Shown here in pieces: positions 31,556 through 40,334 of a DNA stretch of 64,000 nt. Position numbers and translations under genes: made by a program. Below the pieces are notes generated by a model. The model did not search any database, was not told where the DNA came from, and worked only from the letters and a program-made list of their open reading frames with translations. Source of the stretch: G963555815 sp965249615 [NCBI: bacterium] (GTDB lineage: Bacteria; UBA8248; JACPRG01). How positions within the stretch are numbered: the first letter of the stretch is position 1; every line of letters begins with the position of its first letter. The stretch spans positions 558,001-622,000 of the forward strand of contig CBDFMI010000005.1 of the NCBI GenBank assembly GCA_965249615.1, in the 5' to 3' direction.

Positions 31556-31911
31556 AGAGATGCCTAAAGATCGGTCGAACCGTTGAACGGAAAAAAATAT
31601 CAGTAGGTTCCTTTCCTTTTCCCCAGCTTTATCCCCAGGTAATCCACAGCAAACGGGGAAAACACCAAAAACCCAAGGGCTCAGAAGGTGTTAGAGGAAA
31701 GAACATCACGTCCCATATGAAGATGGAGTACATCATAGAAACTGTTCTAGACCTTTGTACCAAAGGTGGATGAGAGTTTCTGGATACCGAGATGAATCTG
31801 CCGGGATCGAAGTTTGGACGTTGTTTGAACCACCAGATCGAGAAATCTGTCTACCTCCATGTCTGCTCCCTGTCTACTCCAAGATGCGATAAGAATTCGC
31901 CCCCAGCTGCA
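31556..31911. other. Long intergenic stretch with no recognised gene
   Basis: About 355 bases between treT and the leuA promoter. The sequence is richer in A+T than the flanking genes. Frames found here are shadows or lack SDs and homology. No tRNA, riboswitch, IS or terminator is visible to me; decayed coding sequence is possible but cannot be shown. Confidence 0.4.
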
Positions 31912-31940
31912 TTGACAGCGAGCAACAGCCTTTCTATATT
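31912..31940 (+). promoter_or_regulatory. Near-consensus sigma70 promoter for leuA
   Basis: TTGACA (31912-31917, perfect), 17-base spacer, TATATT (31935-31940). The leader before the leuA ATG is about 60 bases and contains two inverted repeats: ACGGAG/CTCCGT around 31949-31972 and CCAGGA/TCCTGG around 31976-31994. No leucine-rich leader peptide is visible, so classical attenuation is not indicated. Confidence 0.7.
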
Positions 31941-32008
31941 CTGAGGGTTACGGAGCTTTCGATAAATCTCCGTGCCAGGAAACGTCATCCTGGCCAGGGG
32001 GAGATCGC

Positions 32009-33520
32009 ATGCGGGAGCAGGTCTACATTTTCGACACCACCCTTCGGGACGGAGAGCAGTCTCCCGGGGCCAGCATGGACGCCCAGGAGAAGCTCGATCT
32101 CGCTCTTCAGCTTGAAAGACTCAAGGTGGATGTCATCGAGGCGGGCTTCCCCATCGCCTCTCAGGGAGAGTTTGAGGCCGTCCGCGAGGTCGCCCGGCAT
32201 GTCAAGGACTGCCAGGTGGCGGGTCTTACCCGGACCCGGCGGGCGGAGATCGACCGGACCTGGGAGGCCCTGAAGGAGGCCGAGGCCCCCCGCATTCATA
32301 CTTTTATCGCCACTTCGGACATCCATCTCCACCATAAGCTCCGGATGACCCGAGAGCAGGTTCTCTCCGAGACCGTCTCGGCCGTCCGGCACGCCAGAAC
32401 ATACTGTGAAAACGTGGAGTTCTCCCCGGAGGACGCCTCACGGACCGAAGTGGACTTCCTTTGCGAAGTCATCCGGGCGGCGATTGAGGCTGGGGCCAAG
32501 ACCATCAATGTTCCAGACACAACAGGTTACGCAATCCCCGAGGAAACAACCCAGATGTGGCGTTCCATCTTCGAGCGAGTGCCGATCCGAGAAGGGGTCA
32601 TCTTCAGCACCCACTGCCATGACGACCTCGGCCTTGCTGTCGCTAACAGCCTTGCGGCCGTCCAAGCGGGGGTCAGGCAGGTGGAATGCACAGTGAACGG
32701 AATTGGCGAGCGGGCCGGAAACGCCTCCCTGGAGGAGGTGGCGATGGCCCTCAAGACCCGGGAGGACTTTCTACCTTTTTTCACCCGGATCAAGTCCGAA
32801 GAGATCTACCGAACGAGCCGGCTTCTCAGTAGCCTGACCGGCCTCGCCATCCCCAGACACAAGGCTATCGTCGGAAAGAACGCCTTCGCCCACGAGGCAG
32901 GCATCCACCAGCACGGGGTCATTCAGAAGGCCCTCACTTACGAGATCATGAGGCCCGAGTGGGTCGGGCGAAGCGACAGCACCCTGGTCCTCGGAAAACA
33001 CTCCGGGCGCCATGGCCTTCGCAAACGATACAGCGAACTGGGACATGAGCTCACGGAAGAGCAGCTGAACGAAATCTACCCCAGGTTTCTGAGGGTGGCC
33101 GACAAGAAGAAAGAGGTCTATGACGATGACCTCTTCGCCATCCTGGCGGACGAGCTGAAAACCCACGCGCAAAGATTCCAGTTGGAGTACCTCCACATCA
33201 CCAGTGGGAGCCACGCCGTCCCGACCGCCACCGTGAAGCTGAGGGACGGGGAGCGTGTCCTCATGGAGACGGGAAACGGAGATGGGCCCGTGGAGGCCAC
33301 CTTCAACGCCATCGCGAGTATCACTCAGCTCCAAGGCAAGCTCATGGACTACTCTGTCCACTCCGTCACCCGGGGAAAGGAGGCCCTCGGGGAGGTCTTC
33401 GTGAAGGTGGATTTCGGCGGAAAGGTGACGGGAGGAAAAGGGGCCAGCACGGACATCATCGAGGCCAGCGCCAAGGCGTACCTCGACGCTCTCAACAAAC
33501 ACTTGGCAGGCGCTCGTTGA
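32009..33520 (+). CDS. leuA: 2-Isopropylmalate synthase
   Basis: First committed step of leucine synthesis: acetyl-CoA plus 2-oxoisovalerate. The 503 residues contain D9-T-T-L-R-D-G-E-Q-S-P-G near the start, the metal site S-T-H-C-H-D-D-L-G-L-A, G-I-G-E-R-A-G-N-A-S-L, and a full C-terminal LeuA regulatory domain, so feedback inhibition by leucine is expected. Paralogous citramalate or homocitrate synthase is less likely given the alignment around G-H-S-G-R-H and the C-terminal domain. GGGGGAGA precedes the ATG. It is transcribed alone from a strong promoter. Confidence 0.92.
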   Translation: MREQVYIFDTTLRDGEQSPGASMDAQEKLDLALQLERLKVDVIEAGFPIASQGEFEAVREVARHVKDCQVAGLTRTRRAEIDRTWEALKEAEAPRIHTFIATSDIHLHHKLRMTREQVLSETVSAVRHARTYCENVEFSPEDASRTEVDFLCEVIRAAIEAGAKTINVPDTTGYAIPEETTQMWRSIFERVPIREGVIFSTHCHDDLGLAVANSLAAVQAGVRQVECTVNGIGERAGNASLEEVAMALKTREDFLPFFTRIKSEEIYRTSRLLSSLTGLAIPRHKAIVGKNAFAHEAGIHQHGVIQKALTYEIMRPEWVGRSDSTLVLGKHSGRHGLRKRYSELGHELTEEQLNEIYPRFLRVADKKKEVYDDDLFAILADELKTHAQRFQLEYLHITSGSHAVPTATVKLRDGERVLMETGNGDGPVEATFNAIASITQLQGKLMDYSVHSVTRGKEALGEVFVKVDFGGKVTGGKGASTDIIEASAKAYLDALNKHLAGAR

Positions 33521-33866
33521 GAAGGCATGCGGCCCTAAAGCGGTGGACGAGACGGCCAGGAGAGGGCTCCCCCTCATCGAGGCGCGGCTCAGGCCCCACG
33601 ACGCTCCCCCCCCAGGAAGAGGCGTATCTGGCTTGGAATTCCTGACATGGCTCGCCTGGAACCGCGTCAGTTGTGGAAAAAAAAGGGGTGGGGGTAAGAG
33701 AAAAGCCATTCGGGGGGGTTGGAATTTTCTAACTATATGATTTTAAAAACATTATTCCGTTGAACAAAAAATAGGCAATCTGGTTAAACTAAAGGAAAAA
33801 TGAGGAGTTAGGAGCCATCGGACCTCAGATTTCCGCAGGTTTTCCACAGGATCGGTGGAAAAGAAT
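33521..33866. other. Intergenic region before mnmA
   Basis: About 346 bases. The first half is G+C-rich with no credible gene. The second half is A+T-rich and holds a weak promoter-like pair (TTGAAC about 33761, TTAAAC 18 bases later). The inverted repeat TTCCAC/GTGGAA at about 33841-33859 overlaps the region just upstream of the mnmA start and could affect translation. No other feature recognised. Confidence 0.35.
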
Positions 33867-35006
33867 ATGCCCCTGAACACAGACCCATTCAACGGTGCTC
33901 AGCCCGACGAGCAGACCCCAGAGCGGGTCGTCATCGCCATGAGTGGCGGTGTTGATAGCTCGGTGGCAGCCGCCCTCCTCAAGCGGGAGGGAAGAGAGGT
34001 CATCGGAATCGGGATGCACCTTTGGAATTATGAAGAGGATCGCCTTGCCTTTGACTCCTGCTGTTCTCCCTACGATGTCCTAGACGCCAGGGCCGTGGCG
34101 GGGCGTCTGGGCATTCCTTACTATTTGCAGAATTATGAAGAGAGTTTCCGAGAGGAGGTCGTCGGTTATTTCATCGACGAATACCAGGCCGGAAGGACGC
34201 CCAATCCCTGCGTCGCCTGTAACCAGCGCTTCAAGTTCTCTCACCTGTTGAGGCGGGCGAAGGAGCTCGGGGCCGACCAGGTCGCCACGGGGCACTATGC
34301 CCGCGTCAAATGGCTTCCCGAGGAAGGCCGCCCCGGCCTAGGGGGCCGCTTCGGCCTCTTTCGGGGCAAGGACCCCGTTAAGGATCAGAGTTATTTCCTC
34401 TTCAGCCTGAACCAGTCCCAGCTCGAAAGGGCACTCTTCCCCGTAGGAGACCTCACGAAGGAGGAGGTCAGGGAGCTTGCCCGGGAGCTTGGCCTGAAGA
34501 CGGCCGAAAAACCCGAGAGCCAGGAGATCTGTTTTGTGGCGGGTGGAAACCATGGCCGCTTCATCGAGGAGCAGACGGGCGTGGCCTCGGCCCCCGGACC
34601 CATTGTGGATCGGGCTGGCAGGGTCCTAGGTCAGCACCGGGGGCTCACCCACTACACCGTGGGGCAGCGAAAGGGGCTTGGCGTTTCGGCGAAGGCACCC
34701 CTTTATGTCCTCAAGCTCGATGGGGCCCGAAATCAAGTCGTAGTCGGAGGAAAAGTCGATCTCGAGCGCTCGGTCTGCACTGTCCGGGGTGTCAACTGGA
34801 TCGCGCCCCCGGGTGAGGAGAGCGGAGGAACCCGCGCCTGGGTCCAGATCCGCCACCACCACACCCCTCAGCCAGCCCAGCTCCTTCCCCTTGCGGAAGG
34901 GCGGGTCCGGGTGGAGTTTGAGACCCCTGAGCGGGGCGTCGCCCCAGGCCAGGCCGCCGTCTTCTACCGGGAAGATGAAATCTTGGGCGGGGGATGGATC
35001 GAATAA
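33867..35006 (+). CDS. mnmA: tRNA-specific 2-thiouridylase MnmA
   Basis: Installs 2-thiouridine at wobble U34 of Lys, Glu and Gln tRNAs. The 379-residue protein has the PP-loop M-S-G-G-V-D-S-S-V-A-A (25-35), the catalytic C-N in P-C-V-A-C-N-Q-R-F-K-F, and the second cysteine in Q-E-I-C-F-V. H-Y-T-V-G-Q-R-K-G-L-G marks the linker domain and the C-terminal barrel is complete. The ATG at 33867 with GGTGGA upstream is preferred over an in-frame GTG at 33855. Confidence 0.96.
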   Translation: MPLNTDPFNGAQPDEQTPERVVIAMSGGVDSSVAAALLKREGREVIGIGMHLWNYEEDRLAFDSCCSPYDVLDARAVAGRLGIPYYLQNYEESFREEVVGYFIDEYQAGRTPNPCVACNQRFKFSHLLRRAKELGADQVATGHYARVKWLPEEGRPGLGGRFGLFRGKDPVKDQSYFLFSLNQSQLERALFPVGDLTKEEVRELARELGLKTAEKPESQEICFVAGGNHGRFIEEQTGVASAPGPIVDRAGRVLGQHRGLTHYTVGQRKGLGVSAKAPLYVLKLDGARNQVVVGGKVDLERSVCTVRGVNWIAPPGEESGGTRAWVQIRHHHTPQPAQLLPLAEGRVRVEFETPERGVAPGQAAVFYREDEILGGGWIE

Positions 35007-35109
35007 AAGGGAAAAGAAACGCCGATAACGACTTCTTGAAACCCCTCGGTCAGTTCCTCTCTTAGCCCCGTCGAATCCCCAATCTCTTTAAATCCGCGCA
35101 AACGGGACC

Positions 35110-35964
35110 CTAGCGGCTGAGATTTCGGAGGAATCTCTCGGTGTCAGTCGCCTTGATACTTCCGATTCGACGATAGATCTCAAGGGCTTCACTCGCATAC
35201 AGGATGGCTTGGTCTCTTGAGCCCAGGGCTCTGGCGAGGACGGCGAGGCTGAAGAGCGTCTCTGCGGCGCCGGGCTCGTCGCCAATCCTCCTTCGAATCT
35301 CCAGGCTTTCCCCGTAGAGCCGTTCGGCGTCGTCATAGCGCCCCAGGTCCTTGGCCAGAGTGCTGAGGCCCATGAGGGTCGTCGCAACGCCGGACTCGTC
35401 GCCAATCCTCTTTGCGATCTGGATGCTCTGCTGGTAAAAATCTTTGGCCTCGTCGTAGTGCACAAGTTTCCAAGCGATTATCCCGAGGTTATTCAACCTT
35501 CTGGCGATGGCCAGTTCGTTGCCAAGTCTCCTCTCAATCGTCAGGCTCTTCTGGTAAAGCACCCCGGCCTCGACATAGCTGCCCAGATTCTCGGCGGCGG
35601 CGCCTAACTGACTAAGGGCTGCGCTTCTCCCCCTCTCGTCTCCCTTCTCCGTGACCAGGGAAAGGGTGCGTCGTCCCACCTCTTCCGCCTCTTCCCACCT
35701 CCCGTACTTCCCCAGGGCTTCTCCAAGCCCTTGCCATGCCTCGACAAGGTCCGGATCAAGATCTAGGGCCTGCCTGTAGAGGGAGATGGCCTCATCCCAG
35801 CGGTGGCGGTCATGCGCCTCGCGCGCCTTCGCTAGGAGGGCACTCTTCTCTTCGCCAGAGAAGGAAAGGCGAAACCGACCGGAGAGTTCTCCCAAGCGGC
35901 CCCCTTCAGCAGGGAGCGCAGGGAGCGTCAGAAAGAGACCGAGAAAGAAAACGAAAAGGCGCAT
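35110..35964 (-). CDS. Exported TPR-repeat protein
   Basis: A 284-residue protein with a Sec signal peptide (M-R-L-F-V-F-F-L-G-L-F-L-T-L-P-A-L-P-A). The rest is about five tetratricopeptide-type units, several 40 residues long with the pattern Y-x2-A-x3-Y-x2-S-L-x-I-x-R-R-I-G-D-E. It is a clear paralogue of the larger TPR protein at 41170-42348: both share E-A-H-x4-W-D-E-A-x-S-L-Y-R-Q and A-W-Q-G-L-G. Likely a periplasmic protein-interaction scaffold; partner unknown. Confidence 0.82.
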   Translation of the reverse strand: MRLFVFFLGLFLTLPALPAEGGRLGELSGRFRLSFSGEEKSALLAKAREAHDRHRWDEAISLYRQALDLDPDLVEAWQGLGEALGKYGRWEEAEEVGRRTLSLVTEKGDERGRSAALSQLGAAAENLGSYVEAGVLYQKSLTIERRLGNELAIARRLNNLGIIAWKLVHYDEAKDFYQQSIQIAKRIGDESGVATTLMGLSTLAKDLGRYDDAERLYGESLEIRRRIGDEPGAAETLFSLAVLARALGSRDQAILYASEALEIYRRIGSIKATDTERFLRNLSR

Positions 35965-36009
35965 GGGACCCCCCCTTATAAAGGAGAGCCTCCTAAATCC
36001 TGGGGGACA

Positions 36010-36351
36010 TCACCCAGGGGGCCAGCGAAACTCCCGGCCGCCGAGGAGGTGAAGGTGGATGTGGAAGACAGATTGTCCTGCCCCCCGGTTACAATTCAGG
36101 ACAAGGCGAAAGCCGGCCTCGAGCCCCCTCTCCCGGGCGATATCAGTCGCCTTGAGGTGGAGGGAGCCGAGGAGCTCCGCGTCCTCCTGCTTTGCGTCCA
36201 GAAGGGTTGAGATGTGCTTTTTTGGAATGAGGAGGACATGGGTCGGGGCCTGGGGATTAATATCCTCGATGGCGATGAGCTTCTCGTCCTCATACACCTT
36301 GGTCGCAGGGACCTTGCCTGCAATCATATCGCAGAAGAGACAGTCGGCCAT
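36010..36351 (-). CDS. HIT-family (HINT-like) nucleotide-binding hydrolase
   Basis: Histidine-triad protein of about 113 residues, the size of HinT-type purine nucleoside phosphoramidases. The motif H-I-H-L-H-L-L-G-G is near the C-terminus and the zinc-type C-L-F-C pair is near the N-terminus. A-D-C-L-F-C-D-M-I-A-G-K-V-P-A is a standard start, so the ATG at 36351 is preferred over one at 36363. Physiological substrate is unknown. Confidence 0.93.
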   Translation of the reverse strand: MADCLFCDMIAGKVPATKVYEDEKLIAIEDINPQAPTHVLLIPKKHISTLLDAKQEDAELLGSLHLKATDIARERGLEAGFRLVLNCNRGAGQSVFHIHLHLLGGREFRWPPG

Positions 36352-36405
36352 ACGCCTCCCCATTCTCGAAACGAATCGCGCCTAAAGATCCCTCCTATGG
36401 CAATA

Positions 36406-36440
36406 CCCCCCCCACCCGCTTTTCGGGCGCGAGGGGGGGG
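36406..36440 (-). terminator. Strong G:C hairpin after glutamate dehydrogenase
   Basis: Eight C (36406-36413) face eight G (36433-36440) with further inner pairs, about 20 bases beyond the gdhA stop on the minus strand. The tract after the hairpin is only T-A-T-T-G, so this is a probable but imperfect intrinsic terminator. Confidence 0.5.
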
Positions 36441-36460
36441 TAGCCCCATCTTGGAAGATC

Positions 36461-37795
36461 TCAGGCCTTGGCGAAAAATTTCCGGGTCCCCTGGGACTCT
36501 ATGGCCTCCGACAGACGCCGAAGGGCCAGGATATAACCCGCCGTCCGGTTGTCCGTGGAATACTCCTTGGACACCTTGAGCAGCTCACGGAACTCCGCCA
36601 CCATGATGGCCTGAAGCCGCTTGTGCACCTCTTCCAGCGTCCAATAGAACCCAGCCCGGTTCTGAACCCACTCAAAATAGCTGACCGTCACACCCCCCGC
36701 GTTGGCCAGAATGTCGGGGATGAGAAAGACGCGGTGCTTCATGATGGCGCTCGCCTCTGACGCAATCGGACCGTTGGCAAGCTCCACGATGTAGCGGGCC
36801 TTCACCCTCGCTGCGTTCTCGGCCGTAATCACGTTCTCCAGGGCAGAGGGAACGAGAATATCCACGTCCAGCTCCAAAAGCTCCTCATTCGTGATCCGGT
36901 CGTGGGAGACTTCCTCAAACTCCCCGTCTCGCAACCGCACCCCGGCCACTTTCCCCTCCGCGTCCTTGTGGGCCTTCACCGCCTCCGGGTCAAAACCCTC
37001 CGGACGATAAATGCCCCCCTTCGAGTCACTTAAGGCCACAATCTTATAGCCGTCCTGGGCAAGAAGCTGAGCGGCAAAATAACCCGCGTTCCCGTAGCCC
37101 TGAATGGCCACCGTCGTCTTCTCAGGCTTCAGACCCAACTCCTTCGCCATGACCTGGATGGTGTAATACCCCCCGCGGGCCGTCGCGTCCTCTCGGCCCA
37201 GGCTCCCACCCAAAGCAATGGGCTTGCCCGTGATCGTCGCAGGGGTCTTCATCCGGCGAATCAGACTGTACTCGTCGGCCATCCAAGCCATGATGGTCGG
37301 ATTGGTGTAAACGTCAGGCGCAGGGATATCAATGTCAGGGCCAATGAACTCCGCAATGGCGTCTATGTACCCCCGACTCAACCGCTCGAGCTCCGCATGA
37401 GAAAGCTCCCTCGGGTCGACCGCCACCCCACCCTTCGCCCCACCGAAGGGAATATTCACCAACGCACACTTAAACGTCATCCAAAAGGCAAGGGCCGTCA
37501 CCTCGTCTTGATCCACGTCGGGATGAAACCGAATCCCCCCCTTTCCAGGACCCCGGGCGTCGTTATAGCGAACCCGGTACCCCTGAAAAAGACGGAGGGA
37601 ACCGTCGTCCATCCGAACCGGAATCGAAACCTGAAGGGAAAGCTCCGGGTGGTGAAGGGTCTCCTCCACCTCATCACTCAAAGGAAAAAACCCGAGCGCC
37701 CGGTCCAGACGCCGCTTGGCATCTTCAAAGGAACCCCCTTTTGCGGCTGTAGACTCCACCTTCAAAGCCGCAGGAGGCGTCTTACTCTCACTCAT
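36461..37795 (-). CDS. gdhA: Glu/Leu/Phe/Val-family glutamate dehydrogenase
   Basis: Reversible oxidative deamination of glutamate. The 444 residues are somewhat longer than the common 415-425 hexameric enzymes, mainly through an N-terminal extension (S-E-S-K-T-P-P-A-A-L-K). The catalytic P-F-G-G-A-K-G-G-V segment, P-A-P-D-V-Y-T-N and the Rossmann loop Q-G-Y-G-N-A-G are present. GAGGAG lies seven bases before the ATG. Co-substrate (NAD or NADP) cannot be read with confidence. Monocistronic by appearance. Confidence 0.93.
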   Translation of the reverse strand: MSESKTPPAALKVESTAAKGGSFEDAKRRLDRALGFFPLSDEVEETLHHPELSLQVSIPVRMDDGSLRLFQGYRVRYNDARGPGKGGIRFHPDVDQDEVTALAFWMTFKCALVNIPFGGAKGGVAVDPRELSHAELERLSRGYIDAIAEFIGPDIDIPAPDVYTNPTIMAWMADEYSLIRRMKTPATITGKPIALGGSLGREDATARGGYYTIQVMAKELGLKPEKTTVAIQGYGNAGYFAAQLLAQDGYKIVALSDSKGGIYRPEGFDPEAVKAHKDAEGKVAGVRLRDGEFEEVSHDRITNEELLELDVDILVPSALENVITAENAARVKARYIVELANGPIASEASAIMKHRVFLIPDILANAGGVTVSYFEWVQNRAGFYWTLEEVHKRLQAIMVAEFRELLKVSKEYSTDNRTAGYILALRRLSEAIESQGTRKFFAKA

Positions 37796-37944
37796 GACAT
37801 GCTCCTCGTAACCTCAGGAGTCAAACAGGGCGGGGGGCCCATCCCCCCTCCTGAAGGACTCCTAAAAACCGAGTAAACGCGCCAGTATAGCCCCCTTCCA
37901 AAAACCCTGCAACGGACAAGGACAACCCCGAGAAACAGGGGCCG

Positions 37945-39130
37945 TCAGCGCTGGGTCACGAGGTATTCCGCCGCCCGAAGGGCTGCCTTGGCCCCCTCCC
38001 CTGCGGCCACGAGGACCTGTTTGTCCCTCACGTTGGTCACGTCGCCTGCGGCGAAGACCCCCGGGACGCCTGTGTTCGTATCGCAGTCAATGAGGATCTC
38101 GCCAATTGGGTTCGTCTGGAGGACGTCCAGGGCGAAGCCCGAATTCGGCAGCAGACCTACCTCGACAAAGACCCCCCGGACCGACAAGGTCTTCCCTCCC
38201 CCGAACTTTTAGAGCGGACGCGGATCCCCTCCACCTCGTCTTTCCCCAGGATCTCAAGGGTCTCATGTCCCGTGAGCTGCTCCATGCGCTTCGTCTGCCT
38301 CAGCTTGTTCACGAGAACGTCGTCACCTGTGTAGTCCCCGAGGACGACGAGGTAAACCTTTTTGGCCATGCGGTCGAGCTCCAGGCCGCCTCGATAGCCG
38401 AGTTCCCACCCCCCACAACGGCCACATCAAGGCCTTTGTAAAAGGGGGCGTCACACGTGGCGCAAAAGGCCACCCCCTTTCCCATGAGCCGCTCCTCGCC
38501 CGGAACCCCTATACAACGCGGGCGTTTTCCCGAAGCGATGATGAGAGAACGGCCCTGATACTTATGGCCCGTCTGCGTGCAAACACGCTTTATCTTGGGG
38601 AGTGCCTCCAGACGGACGACGTTCTCCCCGATGATGCGGTCCATCTCGAACTGCTTCACGTGCTCGTCGAATTTGTCAATAAGGCTCTGCGCCTCGATGT
38701 AGTGGAAACCCAGGTAGTTTTCGAGTTCGGCTGTGATGTTCAGCTGGCCCCCCACATCCTTTCCAAGGACGAGGCATTTCAAGCCCTTTCGGCTGGCGTA
38801 AACGGCGGCCGTCATCCCGGCGGGCCCAGCCCCGATGATGATGACGTCATAGAGGGTTTTTAGGTCCACCCGCTTCGCAAGGCCCAGCTTCTCATCGAGG
38901 ACACCCGTGGCGTTGAGGGTAGCGAGCTCGTCGTAACCCCCAATGACCTCCTCATCGATGAGGATCTGGGGGGTGGTCCGCCCCCTTGTCCGCTCGATCA
39001 TAGTGTCCCAACCAGGGGTATCGCCAAGGACCTCGATCTCCTCCGCCGTCACTTCCTTCTCCTTGAGCAGCGCCCGCGCTCGATCGCACCAGGGTCAGCC
39101 AGGTTGGGAATACATGAGGACTTTTGCCAT
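37945..39130 (-). CDS. Selenocysteine-containing glutaredoxin-thioredoxin reductase fusion (two frameshifts as read)
   Basis: Starts at an ATG with AAGGAGGT five bases upstream. Codon 12 is TGA (39095-39097) within Y-S-Q-P-G-[TGA]-P-W-C, exactly the first Cys of a glutaredoxin C-P-W-C site, so Sec12/Cys15. The Grx domain runs to about residue 85, then a low-molecular-weight thioredoxin reductase with FAD loop G-A-G-P-A-G (100-105), active site C223-A-T-C226-D and G-G-G-N-S-A. One G is missing near 38384 and one T near 38192; repairing both gives about 395 residues. Expected role: NAD(P)H-driven reduction of an attached Grx module that can reduce other thiol/selenol enzymes. A SECIS-like hairpin follows the TGA. 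Confidence 0.88.
39065..39081 (-). promoter_or_regulatory. Predicted bacterial SECIS hairpin of the Grx-TrxR gene
   Basis: Thirteen bases after the TGA, GAGCGC pairs with GCTGCTC leaving one bulged T; the apical loop is GGGC and begins 20 bases after the TGA. This fits the bacterial SECIS model (small loop, G among the first two loop bases, 16-37 bases from the UGA) for SelB recognition. Confidence 0.6.
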
Positions 39131-39300
39131 GAGGACCTCCTTGGTGGGTGAGAGAAACGCGAGGGGGGATGGATCATCGGCCGGGGAAAGGGGTTTAGAC
39201 CCCTCCCGATTTTCGAAACTCCCCCTGCCCCCTTATAATGAAAAGCGATTGAAGAAACCATTATAATCAAGTCAAGATTCCCACCGGAGAGAAGACAATT

Positions 39301-40293
39301 CTGAGACCGCCACCATTCCGCCGAGCCAGGGTCATCCGGGGGTTCTTCTGGGGCCTTCTGCTAACGGGTGCCTTCGGATGCGCCCAAGGATCCCCTTCGA
39401 GCCACCCAGGACAGGAAGGCCCCTCCCTTCTCGATACGGTGAGGCTCCTTGAGGGACGCGCCGACCAGGAGAGACTGCTCGCTGTCGAGGAGATCCTGCG
39501 AGGGAAGGGGGTCCCCTTCGAGAGGCGGCCTTATCTGGTCTCGGGCGAGGAGAGGCAAAACCTCCTTTGGGAGGTTCGCCCGGGCCACGAGATCCTCATC
39601 CTCTCGGCCCACTATGACTCCGTAAGGGACTCTCCTGGGGCAAATGACAACGCCTCCTGCGTTTCGGTCCTCCTTGAGGCGGGCGGGCGCCTCGCCCGGG
39701 AGCATCTTGGCCCCCTGGGCCTCCGAATTCTCTTCTTCGGAGATGAAGAGGGTGGGCTCCTCGGGAGCCAGGCCTACGTTGCGGGCGAAAACCTCAGGGA
39801 GGTCATCGGCGTCCTGAACCTCGAGCTCTGTGGGATGGGAGATACGGCAGGGCTCTGGGATGTCCGGGACGAGGACCGGGGCTCCCTTCTCTTTCGCTCC
39901 CTCGTCGCCGCCTTTGAACGGGAGGACATCCCCTTTGGGGTCGTCCCGAGGCTCCGGAGGTTTTCCAGCGACCACCGGAGCTTTTGGAGACGGGGGATAC
40001 CCGGCTTCGCCCTGACGGTGGTCCCGGAAAAGGAGGAGGCACTTCTTCGGGCTTACGTGGAGGACCCCGGGGCACAAAGGTGGCGGAATCCTTCCTCCCG
40101 GCCCACTCCCTTTCAGACCTATCACTCGGCCGGGGATCTTGCCGACACCCTCAGCGAGGAGGCCCTTCAATTGACGACCGAGGCGGTTGTCGAAGGCGTC
40201 ATCGAGCTCTCGAGGAAGCTCAGGCCGACGAGCCCGGATGGGGGGGCGTCCATCGAGGATTTTCATGAGACAGAGGTCTCTTTAGTGGAATAG
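39301..40293 (+). CDS. M28-family zinc peptidase, predicted lipoprotein
   Basis: Extracytoplasmic aminopeptidase-like protein. Metal ligand motifs are S-A-H-Y-D-S, G-A-N-D-N-A-S and F-G-D-E-E-G-G, plus a late S-S-D-H-R-S-F, all typical of M28. A GTG at 39439 would give a domain without an export signal. The frame stays open upstream and encodes a basic stretch, G-F-F-W-G-L-L-L-T and a lipobox-like G-A-F-G-C, so the true protein is about 330 residues and starts at a rare CTG (39301) or ATT (39298). GGAGAG lies nine bases before the CTG. Start codon is uncertain; a missing base upstream is the alternative. Confidence 0.8.
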   Translation: MRPPPFRRARVIRGFFWGLLLTGAFGCAQGSPSSHPGQEGPSLLDTVRLLEGRADQERLLAVEEILRGKGVPFERRPYLVSGEERQNLLWEVRPGHEILILSAHYDSVRDSPGANDNASCVSVLLEAGGRLAREHLGPLGLRILFFGDEEGGLLGSQAYVAGENLREVIGVLNLELCGMGDTAGLWDVRDEDRGSLLFRSLVAAFEREDIPFGVVPRLRRFSSDHRSFWRRGIPGFALTVVPEKEEALLRAYVEDPGAQRWRNPSSRPTPFQTYHSAGDLADTLSEEALQLTTEAVVEGVIELSRKLRPTSPDGGASIEDFHETEVSLVE

Positions 40294-40334
40294 CGCTGCA
40301 GAGCACCCCTGAGGCCTGAAAGAAGTGAGGGGAA

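Noticed and set aside
31297-31773. 158-codon frame extending past treT
   Set aside because: Overlaps treT in another frame, has no SD or homology, and its tail lies in A+T-rich intergenic DNA.
33543-33740. 65-codon plus-strand frame between leuA and mnmA
   Set aside because: GTG start without SD, low-complexity composition and no recognisable domain.
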